NCBI GenBank assembly: GCA_943908475.1
Contig: CALTTG010000060.1
Coordinates: 1-11,628, forward strand
Length of the DNA stretch: 11,628 nt
Source of the DNA: an uncultured Burkholderiales bacterium
GTDB lineage: Bacteria > Pseudomonadota > Gammaproteobacteria > Burkholderiales > Burkholderiaceae_C
Direction: 5' to 3'
This document shows positions 6,388 to 11,628 of the stretch, in pieces. A model generated the notes under the pieces. It saw only the letters and a program-made list of their open reading frames with translations, did no database searches and had not been told where the DNA came from. Position numbers and translations under genes: made by a program. Each line of letters begins with the position of its first letter. The first letter of the stretch is position 1.

Positions 6388-7749
6388 ATGGCATCCAACC
6401 TCACCGAACGCCTCAGTCGCCTCGTCAAGACGATGCGTGGCCAGACCCGCATCAGCGAATCCAATGTGCAGGACATGCTGCGCGAAGTGCGCATGGCTTT
6501 GCTGGAAGCGGACGTGGCCCTGCCTGTGGTGCGCGACTTCATCGCCCGCGTCAAGGACAAGGCCCTGGGGCAGGAGGTGGTGGGCTCCCTGACGCCCGGC
6601 CAGGTGCTGGTCAGCGTGGTTCAGAAAGAGCTGGCGGCCACCATGGGCGAAGGCGTGGCCGATCTGAACCTGGCGGTGCAGCCTCCGGCGGTGATCCTCA
6701 TGGCCGGTTTGCAAGGTGCCGGCAAGACCACGACCACGGCCAAGCTGGCCAAGCACCTGATCGAAAAACGCCGCAAGAAAGTCTTGACGGTCTCTGCCGA
6801 CGTGTACCGACCTGCCGCCATCGAGCAGCTCAAGACCGTGACGGGCCAGGCCGGTGCCGAGTGGTTCCCGTCGCAGGGGGACCAAAAGCCGCGCGACATC
6901 GCCCAGGCCGCCTACGAATACGCACGCAAGCATTACTTTGACGTGTTGTTGGTCGACACGGCAGGCCGCCTGGCGATTGATGAGGCCTTGATGGCTGAAA
7001 TCAAGGACCTCCATGCCACCCTCAAACCCATCGAAACCTTGTTCGTGGTCGACGCCATGCAGGGTCAAGATGCGGTCAACACGGCCAAGGCCTTCAGCGA
7101 GGCACTGCCGCTGACTGGGGTGGTGTTGACCAAGCTCGACGGTGACTCTCGCGGTGGTGCGGCCCTGTCGGTTCGCCAGGTCACCGGGGCGTCCATCAAG
7201 TTCGCCGGCATCTCGGAGAAGATCGATGGGTTGGAGGTGTTCGATGCCGACCGACACGCCGGTCGCGTGCTGGGCATGGGCGACATCGTGGCCCTGGTCG
7301 AAGAGGTGCAGAAAGGGGTGGACCTCGATGCCGCCCAGAAACTGGCCGAGAAAGTCAAATCTGGGGCCGATTTCGACCTCAATGACTTCTTATCCCAGAT
7401 CTCGCAAATGAAGAAAATGGGTGGGCTGTCGTCGCTGATCGACAAGTTGCCCACTGAAATCGCCAACAAGGCCGGACAAGCCGACCTCAACAAGGCCGAG
7501 AAAGATGTGCGGCGCATGGAAGGCATCATCAACTCCATGACGCTGGAGGAGCGACGCAAGCCCGACCTGATCAAGGCCAGCCGCAAACGCCGCATTGCGG
7601 CCGGTGCCGGGGTTCAGGTGCAGGAGGTCAATCGCCTGCTCAATCAGTTCGAGCAGATGCAGACCATGATGAAGAAAATGCGCGGCGGTGGCCTGTTCAA
7701 GATGATGAAACGCATGGGCGGCATGAAGGGCTTCCCCGGGATGCGTTGA
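6388..7749 (+). CDS. ffh: Signal recognition particle protein Ffh (SRP54)
   Basis: GTPase that binds 4.5S RNA and signal sequences on nascent chains and docks with FtsY for membrane insertion. The product is 453 residues, normal for the family. An N domain (about 1-95) opens MASNLTERLSRLVKTMRGQ. The G domain has P-loop GLQGAGKT (107-114), DTAGR (190-194), TKLDGD (248-253) and the following SRGGAALS. A methionine-rich M domain (about 330-453) has the RNA-binding SRKRRIAAGAG block (398-408) and a Met-rich tail (MMKKM, FKMMKRMGGMKG). The ATG at 6388 matches the family N-terminus; the frame is open further upstream, but that stretch has no homology sense. No Shine-Dalgarno sequence precedes the ATG (CACCTTCCCCC). 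It is divergent from ypjD, as in E. coli. The DUF2726 gene follows after 47 nt with no obvious terminator. Confidence 0.98.
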   Translation: MASNLTERLSRLVKTMRGQTRISESNVQDMLREVRMALLEADVALPVVRDFIARVKDKALGQEVVGSLTPGQVLVSVVQKELAATMGEGVADLNLAVQPPAVILMAGLQGAGKTTTTAKLAKHLIEKRRKKVLTVSADVYRPAAIEQLKTVTGQAGAEWFPSQGDQKPRDIAQAAYEYARKHYFDVLLVDTAGRLAIDEALMAEIKDLHATLKPIETLFVVDAMQGQDAVNTAKAFSEALPLTGVVLTKLDGDSRGGAALSVRQVTGASIKFAGISEKIDGLEVFDADRHAGRVLGMGDIVALVEEVQKGVDLDAAQKLAEKVKSGADFDLNDFLSQISQMKKMGGLSSLIDKLPTEIANKAGQADLNKAEKDVRRMEGIINSMTLEERRKPDLIKASRKRRIAAGAGVQVQEVNRLLNQFEQMQTMMKKMRGGGLFKMMKRMGGMKGFPGMR

Positions 7750-7796
7750 ACCACCCAGGCTGACAGACTCGGCAACTCAGCGAACCTCACACGATC

Positions 7797-8561
7797 ATGG
7801 ACACCTTGATGCTTCCCTTGTTTGCGGCCCTGCTGGCGGCTCTCCTGCTGGGCGGTGCCGTGTTCATGGCGCGTCGGCGTCGGCAAGCAACGCGCCATGG
7901 ACACCTCAAAGGCCGTGCGCTGCAAGGGGGCGACGAGCTCGACACCGTGACCGGTTGGGAGCCTTCGGCCACCAAGTTGCTCACCACCCATGAACGTGAG
8001 GCTTACCACATCTTGCGCAAAGCCCTGCCGGAGCACATGGTGCTGGCGCAGGTGCCTTTGGCCCGATTCCTGAAGGTGCCCACTCGCAACTCCTACAGCG
8101 AGTGGTTGCGCCGTGTGGGCTCGCTTTGCGCCGACATCGTCATTTGTGACGCCAACGCCCAGGTGGTGGCGGTGGTGGAGATCCGTCAACCCATGGGTGG
8201 CAAGGATCGGGAGCGCACGCTCAAGCGCCACGCTCGCCTGGACAAGGTGCTGGCCGCAGCCAACATTCCGGTTCACGTGTGGCTGGAAGGTGCGCTGCCG
8301 GGACCGGCCGTGGCACGCGAGACCGTGTTGGGTGGTTCGGTGGTGTTCACCACGCGCTCGGGGGCCACGCTGGTCGACACCTCGGCCCTGGTGCGAGAGC
8401 GGGGTGGCAGTGGCGATGTCCCGGTCGACTTGGACGTGCAGGAAGACGATGACCCCGATGGCGCTGACGCGTCATCGCGCCGGATGTCCCTCTGGTTCGA
8501 GTCGGTGCAGAACGGCTCGTCGGGTCACATGCCGCTGGACCAACCAGAGCGCGTGCGCTGA
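7797..8561 (+). CDS. Membrane-anchored DUF2726 domain protein, function unknown
   Basis: The product is 254 residues. One N-terminal hydrophobic helix (about 5-24) is followed by a strongly basic ARRRRQATR stretch, the pattern of an N-in/C-out-avoiding anchor that leaves the body in the cytoplasm. A DUF2726-like domain spans about 60-170: LLTTHEREAYHILRKALP, then CADIVICD (Asp113), VVAVVEIRQ (Glu128), a RHARLDKVLAAANIPVHVWLEG block. This strand/Asp - strand/Glu - helix - strand order resembles Vsr-like/PD-(D/E)XK folds, but the usual Lys of E-x-K is Arg here (EIR), so catalysis is doubtful. The C-terminal 60 residues are acidic and low in complexity (DVQEDDDPDGAD). The gene follows ffh on the same strand and converges on ftsY with one base between the stop codons. 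No SD is visible before ATG 7797. I do not know its function. Confidence 0.8.
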   Translation: MDTLMLPLFAALLAALLLGGAVFMARRRRQATRHGHLKGRALQGGDELDTVTGWEPSATKLLTTHEREAYHILRKALPEHMVLAQVPLARFLKVPTRNSYSEWLRRVGSLCADIVICDANAQVVAVVEIRQPMGGKDRERTLKRHARLDKVLAAANIPVHVWLEGALPGPAVARETVLGGSVVFTTRSGATLVDTSALVRERGGSGDVPVDLDVQEDDDPDGADASSRRMSLWFESVQNGSSGHMPLDQPERVR

Positions 8562-8562
8562 A

Positions 8563-9666
8563 TCACTCCAGCAAAGCGCGCGCGAACTCTTGTGCGTTGA
8601 ACGTCTGCAAGTCTTCCAGGCTTTCACCCACGCCGATGAAGTAAACCGGCACGGTCTGGCCCCGCTCGCGTGACCACAAGGCAATGGCTGCAAGCACGCC
8701 ACCTTTGGCCGTGCCATCGAGTTTGGTGACGATCAGGCCGGTCAGCCCCAGGGCTTCGTCAAACGCTTTGACTTGCGTCAGGGCATTTTGGCCGGTGTTG
8801 CCGTCGACCACGAGCAGCACTTCATGCGGTGCGCCGTCCATGGCCTTGCCAATCACCCGTTTGACTTTCTTGAGTTCGTCCATCAGGTGAATCTGCGTGG
8901 CAAGCCGGCCTGCGGTGTCGGCAATGACCACGTCACAGCCCCGTGCCTTACCGGCGGTCACCGCATCGAAGGTCACGGCGGCCGGATCGCCCCCTTCTTG
9001 GCTGACGATCTGCACGCGGTTGCGATCGGCCCAAACGGCCAGTTGCTCTCGCGCTGCGGCCCGGAACGTGTCGGCAGCGGCCAGCAGCACCTGGGCCCCG
9101 TGGTCCGACAGGTGTCGGGTGAGTTTGCCGATCGAGGTGGTTTTGCCCGCACCGTTGACGCCTGCCACCATCATGACGGTCGGGGTGTGTTGGCCAATCA
9201 CCAACGGCTGCTCCAGGGGCTTGAGCAATTCGGCAATCGCGTCGATGAGCAAGGCCTTGACGGCCGCCGGGTCGGTGGCCTTGGTGTCTTTCACGCGCTG
9301 CTTGAGGTCTTTGAGCAGGTGCTCGGTGGCAGACACGCCGGCGTCGGCCATCAGCAAGGCGGCTTCCAACTCCTCGTACAGCGCGTCGTCGATCTGGGTG
9401 CCGGTGAAAACTTGCGCAATCGACGAGCCGGTCTTCCTCAAGCCCGACTTCAGGCGGTCGAGCCACGAACGGCGGTCCACCGGCTTGCTCTGGGTGTTGT
9501 CCTGCACCTCGGGCGCATGGGACAGGTCAGAGGTGTTGGGCACCGCAGCCGTGGGCAGGGGCGCTTGGGCCGATGCCGGTGCGGCGGGTGTGGGCGAAGC
9601 CTCAGGCACTGAGGTGGGCTTGTCGCCTTGACCCCAACCAAGCTTCTTCTTGATGAAACTGAACAT
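8563..9666 (-). CDS. ftsY: Signal recognition particle receptor FtsY
   Basis: SRP receptor GTPase at the inner membrane that accepts Ffh-ribosome complexes and hands them to the translocon. The product is 367 residues. A short basic amphipathic start (MFSFIKKKLGW) leads into a Pro/Ala-rich linker (about 15-65), which is less acidic and shorter than the E. coli A domain. The N domain (about 66-155) is followed by the G domain with P-loop GVNGAGKT (169-176), the ADTFRAAAREQL block (198-209), DTAGR (250-254), TKLDGTAKGG (314-323) and the C-terminal FIGVGESLEDLQTF signature. The ATG at 9664-9666 gives the typical FtsY N-terminus. No Shine-Dalgarno sequence precedes it, and a TACAAT element ends 6 nt upstream, suggesting a leaderless mRNA. 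It is divergent from rsmD (as in E. coli) and convergent with the DUF2726 gene. Confidence 0.98.
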   Translation of the reverse strand: MFSFIKKKLGWGQGDKPTSVPEASPTPAAPASAQAPLPTAAVPNTSDLSHAPEVQDNTQSKPVDRRSWLDRLKSGLRKTGSSIAQVFTGTQIDDALYEELEAALLMADAGVSATEHLLKDLKQRVKDTKATDPAAVKALLIDAIAELLKPLEQPLVIGQHTPTVMMVAGVNGAGKTTSIGKLTRHLSDHGAQVLLAAADTFRAAAREQLAVWADRNRVQIVSQEGGDPAAVTFDAVTAGKARGCDVVIADTAGRLATQIHLMDELKKVKRVIGKAMDGAPHEVLLVVDGNTGQNALTQVKAFDEALGLTGLIVTKLDGTAKGGVLAAIALWSRERGQTVPVYFIGVGESLEDLQTFNAQEFARALLE

Positions 9667-9672
9667 GGCGAG

Positions 9673-9702
9673 ATTGTAGGCGCGCCCTGCGGTGGGTGGC
9701 AG
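9673..9702 (-). promoter_or_regulatory. Promoter of ftsY, probably leaderless
   Basis: Minus-strand TACAAT (9673-9678) ends 6 nt before the ftsY ATG. About 18 bp upstream is CTGCCA (9697-9702), matching TTGACA at four of six positions. A start 6-8 nt after the -10 would fall on the ATG itself. The region forms an inverted copy of the rsmD -10 region. Confidence 0.5.
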
Positions 9703-9741
9703 GCCCCAGCGTGCGGTCAGGCGCAGGTGGGGCCGGTGCGG

Positions 9742-9752
9742 GCGCCTACAAT
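9742..9752 (+). promoter_or_regulatory. -10 region of the rsmD promoter (copy 2 of an 11-bp inverted repeat)
   Basis: Plus-strand GCGCCTACAAT (9742-9752) contains TACAAT (9747-9752). The identical 11-mer occurs inverted at 9673-9683 as the ftsY -10 region, with 58 bp between copies. A start near 9759 would give rsmD a leader of about 28 nt. No convincing -35 hexamer is visible. Confidence 0.45.
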
Positions 9753-9786
9753 GGGCGCGACACGCTCACCGTGCCCGACACCTTTC

Positions 9787-10431
9787 ATGCGAACCAGCCG
9801 TCCACGCCCGACCACAACCCCTGCGTCCTCCGGGCATGGCACCCGGGCGGCCAAGCCTGTGCATGGGGCGCGACAGGCCCCGCACGAGGTGCGCATCATC
9901 GGCGGGCAGTTCAAACGCTCGCCCTTGCAGGTTCCGTCTTGGCCAGGGCTTCGCCCGACCCCCAACCGGGTTCGCGAGACCTTGTTCAATTGGCTGGGGC
10001 AGGATCTGACGGGCTGGCAGGTGCTGGATGCATTTGCCGGGACCGGTGCCCTGGCGCTGGAAGCGGCGTCGCGGGGGGCGTCCAGCGTGACGGCGCTGGA
10101 GAGGGAGAGCGCCTTGGCTCGGCAGATTCAGTCCAACGCCCAACGCCTGGGGGCGCCGCAAGTGCAGGTGTTCACCGCCGATGCCCTGGGGTGGATGCGA
10201 CAGCATGCGGCACAACGGTCGACGAATCCGTTTGACCTGGTGTTCTTGGACCCTCCCTTCGATGCCGACCTGTTCGATGCCGCGCTGCAGGCCGCCACCG
10301 CATGTGTGGCTCCGGGGGGCTGGATCTACCTGGAAAGCAACCGCCCCCAGCCCGATTCGCCCACGCTTCGTTTGCACCGTCAGGACAAAGCCGGCGCCGT
10401 GCACTTTCACCTGTTCGAGCGCATGGTTTGA
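9787..10431 (+). CDS. rsmD: 16S rRNA (guanine(966)-N(2))-methyltransferase RsmD
   Basis: SAM-dependent methyltransferase that makes m2G966 in 16S rRNA during 30S assembly. The product is 214 residues from ATG 9787. A polar Pro/Thr-rich leader (1-35) precedes the family opening VRIIGGQFKRSPL. Then come RPTPNRVRETLFNWL (56-70, family signature), SAM motif I VLDAFAGTGALALEA (79-93), the acidic motif II region (ALERE) and catalytic DPPF (155-158). The N-terminal leader is longer than in E. coli RsmD. No Shine-Dalgarno sequence is seen for this ATG, and an internal GTG at 9859 is a conceivable alternative; an earlier in-frame ATG at 9751 falls inside the -10 element and is rejected. The gene is divergent from ftsY and 34 nt ahead of coaD, a common gammaproteobacterial and betaproteobacterial neighbourhood. 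Confidence 0.95.
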   Translation: MRTSRPRPTTTPASSGHGTRAAKPVHGARQAPHEVRIIGGQFKRSPLQVPSWPGLRPTPNRVRETLFNWLGQDLTGWQVLDAFAGTGALALEAASRGASSVTALERESALARQIQSNAQRLGAPQVQVFTADALGWMRQHAAQRSTNPFDLVFLDPPFDADLFDAALQAATACVAPGGWIYLESNRPQPDSPTLRLHRQDKAGAVHFHLFERMV

Positions 10432-10458
10432 GCGCCCGCAACCTGCTCACGCTAAACT
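10428..10458 (+). promoter_or_regulatory. Candidate coaD promoter within the rsmD 3' end, probably leaderless
   Basis: TTGAGC (10428-10433, spanning the rsmD stop) and TAAACT (10453-10458) are spaced 19 bp, slightly long. The -10 ends 7 nt before the coaD ATG and no Shine-Dalgarno sequence is present. A start at or beside the ATG would follow. Read-through from rsmD is also possible. Confidence 0.4.
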
Positions 10459-10465
10459 GATCGCC

Positions 10466-10963
10466 ATGACTGCCAAGTCCCCATTGACCGCGGTGTACCC
10501 CGGTACATTCGACCCCATGACCTTGGGTCATGCCGATTTGATGGCCCGTGCCAGCCGCTTGTTTGACCGACTGATCCTGGCCGTGGCGGCAGGCCACCAC
10601 AAACGGACCATGTTCACCCTGGAGGAGCGTCTGGCCATGGGGCAGGAGCTCGCCTTGCCCTATCCCAATGTGGAAGTGGTGGCTTTCGATGGCCTGCTGC
10701 GTGACTTCGTGGTTCAGCACGGTGGCAAGGTGGTGGTGCGCGGCTTGCGGGCCGTGAGCGACTTCGATTACGAGTTCCAGATGGCAGGGATGAATCGGCA
10801 CCTCATGCCCGATGTGGAAACGGTGTTCCTGACACCCTCGGACCAATTCCAGTTTGTCTCAGGCACCTTTGTGCGCGAAATTGCCACCCTCGGCGGGGAT
10901 GTGTCCAAATTCGTGGCGCCTTCGGTGCTGGCCCGTCTTCAGGCCCGCGTGGCTCAGCGCTGA
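10466..10963 (+). CDS. coaD: Phosphopantetheine adenylyltransferase CoaD
   Basis: Nucleotidyltransferase that transfers AMP from ATP to 4'-phosphopantetheine, giving dephospho-CoA, the penultimate step of coenzyme A synthesis, in the cytoplasm. The product is 165 residues, the usual length. The opening YPGTFDPMTLGH (11-22) contains the T/HxGH nucleotide-binding motif (TLGH). VVVRGLRAVSDFDYEFQMAGMNR is split between the family's substrate and ATP-binding blocks. A C-terminal VSGTFVREIATLGGDVS region replaces the ISSS-type motif. The ATG at 10466 gives the expected N-terminus. It follows rsmD by 34 nt and precedes the ferredoxin by 10 nt, so coaD and the ferredoxin are very likely one transcript. 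Confidence 0.97.
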   Translation: MTAKSPLTAVYPGTFDPMTLGHADLMARASRLFDRLILAVAAGHHKRTMFTLEERLAMGQELALPYPNVEVVAFDGLLRDFVVQHGGKVVVRGLRAVSDFDYEFQMAGMNRHLMPDVETVFLTPSDQFQFVSGTFVREIATLGGDVSKFVAPSVLARLQARVAQR

Positions 10964-10973
10964 GGGTGAGACC

Positions 10974-11246
10974 ATGGCGCTCAAAATCACCGATGAATGC
11001 ATCAACTGCGATGTGTGCGAGCCTGAGTGCCCCAATCAGGCCATCTCCATGGGCGCTGATTTCTACGTGATCGACCCTCACAAGTGCACCGAGTGTGTGG
11101 GGCACTTCGGCGAGCCACAGTGCGTGCAGGTGTGTCCGGTCGAGTGCATCCCGAAAGACCCGGATCATGCCGAGACGCCCGAACAGCTGATGGCCAAGTA
11201 CCAGGCCTTGCAGCGAGCAGCCCGACCCGCTCAGCGCGACGAGTGA
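10974..11246 (+). CDS. YfhL-type 2[4Fe-4S] ferredoxin
   Basis: Small electron carrier of 90 residues. Cysteines are arranged Cys9-x2-Cys12-x2-Cys15-x3-Cys19 and Cys38-x2-Cys41-x8-Cys50-x3-Cys54, with an extra Cys58. The 8-residue spacing in the second cluster motif is the mark of the Allochromatium/YfhL-type ferredoxins, which hold two low-potential [4Fe-4S] clusters. A polar helical tail (about 65-90) follows. The ATG at 10974 has a strong GAGGGTGAG Shine-Dalgarno region overlapping the coaD stop, unlike most genes in this window. A coaD-ferredoxin pair is a recurrent arrangement in proteobacteria. The physiological partner is not known from sequence. The 3' end overlaps the convergent gene by 16 nt. 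Confidence 0.93.
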   Translation: MALKITDECINCDVCEPECPNQAISMGADFYVIDPHKCTECVGHFGEPQCVQVCPVECIPKDPDHAETPEQLMAKYQALQRAARPAQRDE

Positions 11247-11628
11247 CGGACGCGTCCGCCGCAGGTGTTGCGGCGGGGCCGGATTTCGCACTCGGCCTGC
11301 CGCAGGTTGGAGCCGATGCCCAGTTGTTGGCCGTTCCGGAAGGGCGCGTCGCCCGAGCGGTGGCTGCTCAAGCTGCCCAGGCCTTGAGCCTTGGTCACCT
11401 GGGTTGAGCGTCGACCGATGTGACGTGTCGCGCGCTGGTGTCGGCGACTCCACTCGGCGGCCTGTTTCACCTGTGACGGGCTGCGCCAGTCTTGCGCATC
11501 GATCTGATGCTGCCGTTGACCGTCTCTGCAAGGGTGCTGTTGGTAGTGGCCATCGCAGCGGTACACGGTGGTGGCGCGTGCATCACTGGCGTTGAGCAAG
11601 GCCAGCAAAGCGGCTTGCAGCGCCGGCT
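11231..11628 (-). CDS. Small probably exported cysteine-containing protein (DUF4124-like), N-terminus outside window
   Basis: The frame is open from the right edge to TGA at 11231-11233. The visible 132 residues begin with the tail of a hydrophobic signal-like segment (PALQAALLALLNASDARA) and a plausible signal-peptidase site after ARA. The mature part opens TTVYRCDGHYQQHPCRDGQ, which recalls DUF4124 domains (VYKC...QPC) of proteobacterial periplasmic proteins. The rest is very rich in Arg, Gln and Ser, with two more cysteines near the end (AECEI, NTCGG), so two disulfides are possible. A TTG at 11606-11608 lies inside the hydrophobic stretch and is unlikely to be the start; the true start is beyond the edge. 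It overlaps the ferredoxin 3' end by 16 nt in convergent orientation. Codon choice looks coding, but the family call is tentative. Confidence 0.6.
   Translation of the reverse strand, partial: PALQAALLALLNASDARATTVYRCDGHYQQHPCRDGQRQHQIDAQDWRSPSQVKQAAEWSRRHQRATRHIGRRSTQVTKAQGLGSLSSHRSGDAPFRNGQQLGIGSNLRQAECEIRPRRNTCGGRVRHSSR
11256..11276. terminator. Possible terminator/3' hairpin between convergent genes
   Basis: CCGCCGC (11256-11262) and GCGGCGG (11270-11276) form a perfect 7-bp GC stem with a 7-nt loop, 9 nt after the ferredoxin stop. There is no following T-run, only GGATTT further on, so it is not a canonical intrinsic terminator. It lies inside the opposing coding region. Confidence 0.3.

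Noticed and set aside
6367..7257. Minus-strand frame opposite ffh
   Set aside because: Mirror of the Ffh NG domain; no independent evidence.
9628..9786. Upstream start for rsmD at 9628 or at ATG 9751
   Set aside because: The first overlaps the ftsY coding start, the second lies inside the -10 element; both add residues without family support.
1..11628. CRISPR array, insertion sequence, tRNA/rRNA, prophage or attachment-site signals
   Set aside because: I found no spaced direct repeats, transposase motifs, terminal inverted repeats with target duplications, or RNA gene sequence; gene content and composition look uniform.

Overview
The window is a GC-rich, densely packed stretch of ordinary bacterial chromosome. 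Gene content and protein style point to a betaproteobacterium of the order Burkholderiales, most like Comamonadaceae or the Leptothrix/Aquabacterium group. The clues are NrdA with one N-terminal ATP-cone, PilS/PilR beside ampD, ypjD divergent from ffh, and ftsY divergent from rsmD followed by coaD and a YfhL-type ferredoxin. This placement comes from recognising families, not from a search. I see no insertion sequence, phage gene, CRISPR array, tRNA, rRNA or sign of recent transfer.

Layout from left to right. (1) 1-1050, minus: the N-terminal 350 residues of the class Ia ribonucleotide reductase large subunit. Upstream are a sigma-70-type promoter and two NrdR boxes (1138-1153 and 1169-1184). 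(2) 1372-6320, minus: a compact run transcribed ypjD -> pilS -> pilR -> ampD. Gaps are 28 nt, a 4-nt overlap and 2 nt, so this is very probably one operon. It joins a CcsA/YpjD-like membrane protein, the type IV pilus two-component system and a peptidoglycan-recycling amidase. (3) 6388-8561, plus: ffh (SRP GTPase), then a membrane-anchored DUF2726 protein. (4) 8563-9666, minus: ftsY (SRP receptor), which meets the DUF2726 gene tail to tail with one base between stop codons. (5) 9787-11246, plus: rsmD, coaD and a 2[4Fe-4S] ferredoxin. (6) 11231-11628, minus: the 3' part of a small, probably exported cysteine-containing protein, overlapping the ferredoxin gene end by 16 nt.

Ffh and FtsY are partners in co-translational membrane targeting, and their genes lie within 3.3 kb of each other. 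RsmD and CoaD are housekeeping functions (16S rRNA methylation and coenzyme A synthesis). PilS and PilR form a sensor/sigma-54 activator pair, but no pilus structural gene lies in the window.

The most useful non-coding signals are the NrdR operator pair, an 11-bp inverted repeat carrying the two divergent -10 elements of ftsY and rsmD, and a recurring arrangement (ftsY, ypjD, coaD) in which a -10-like hexamer ends 6-7 nt before the ATG with no Shine-Dalgarno sequence. The last suggests leaderless transcripts. I found no convincing undescribed multi-gene system. The least understood genes are the DUF2726 protein and the small exported protein at the right edge.
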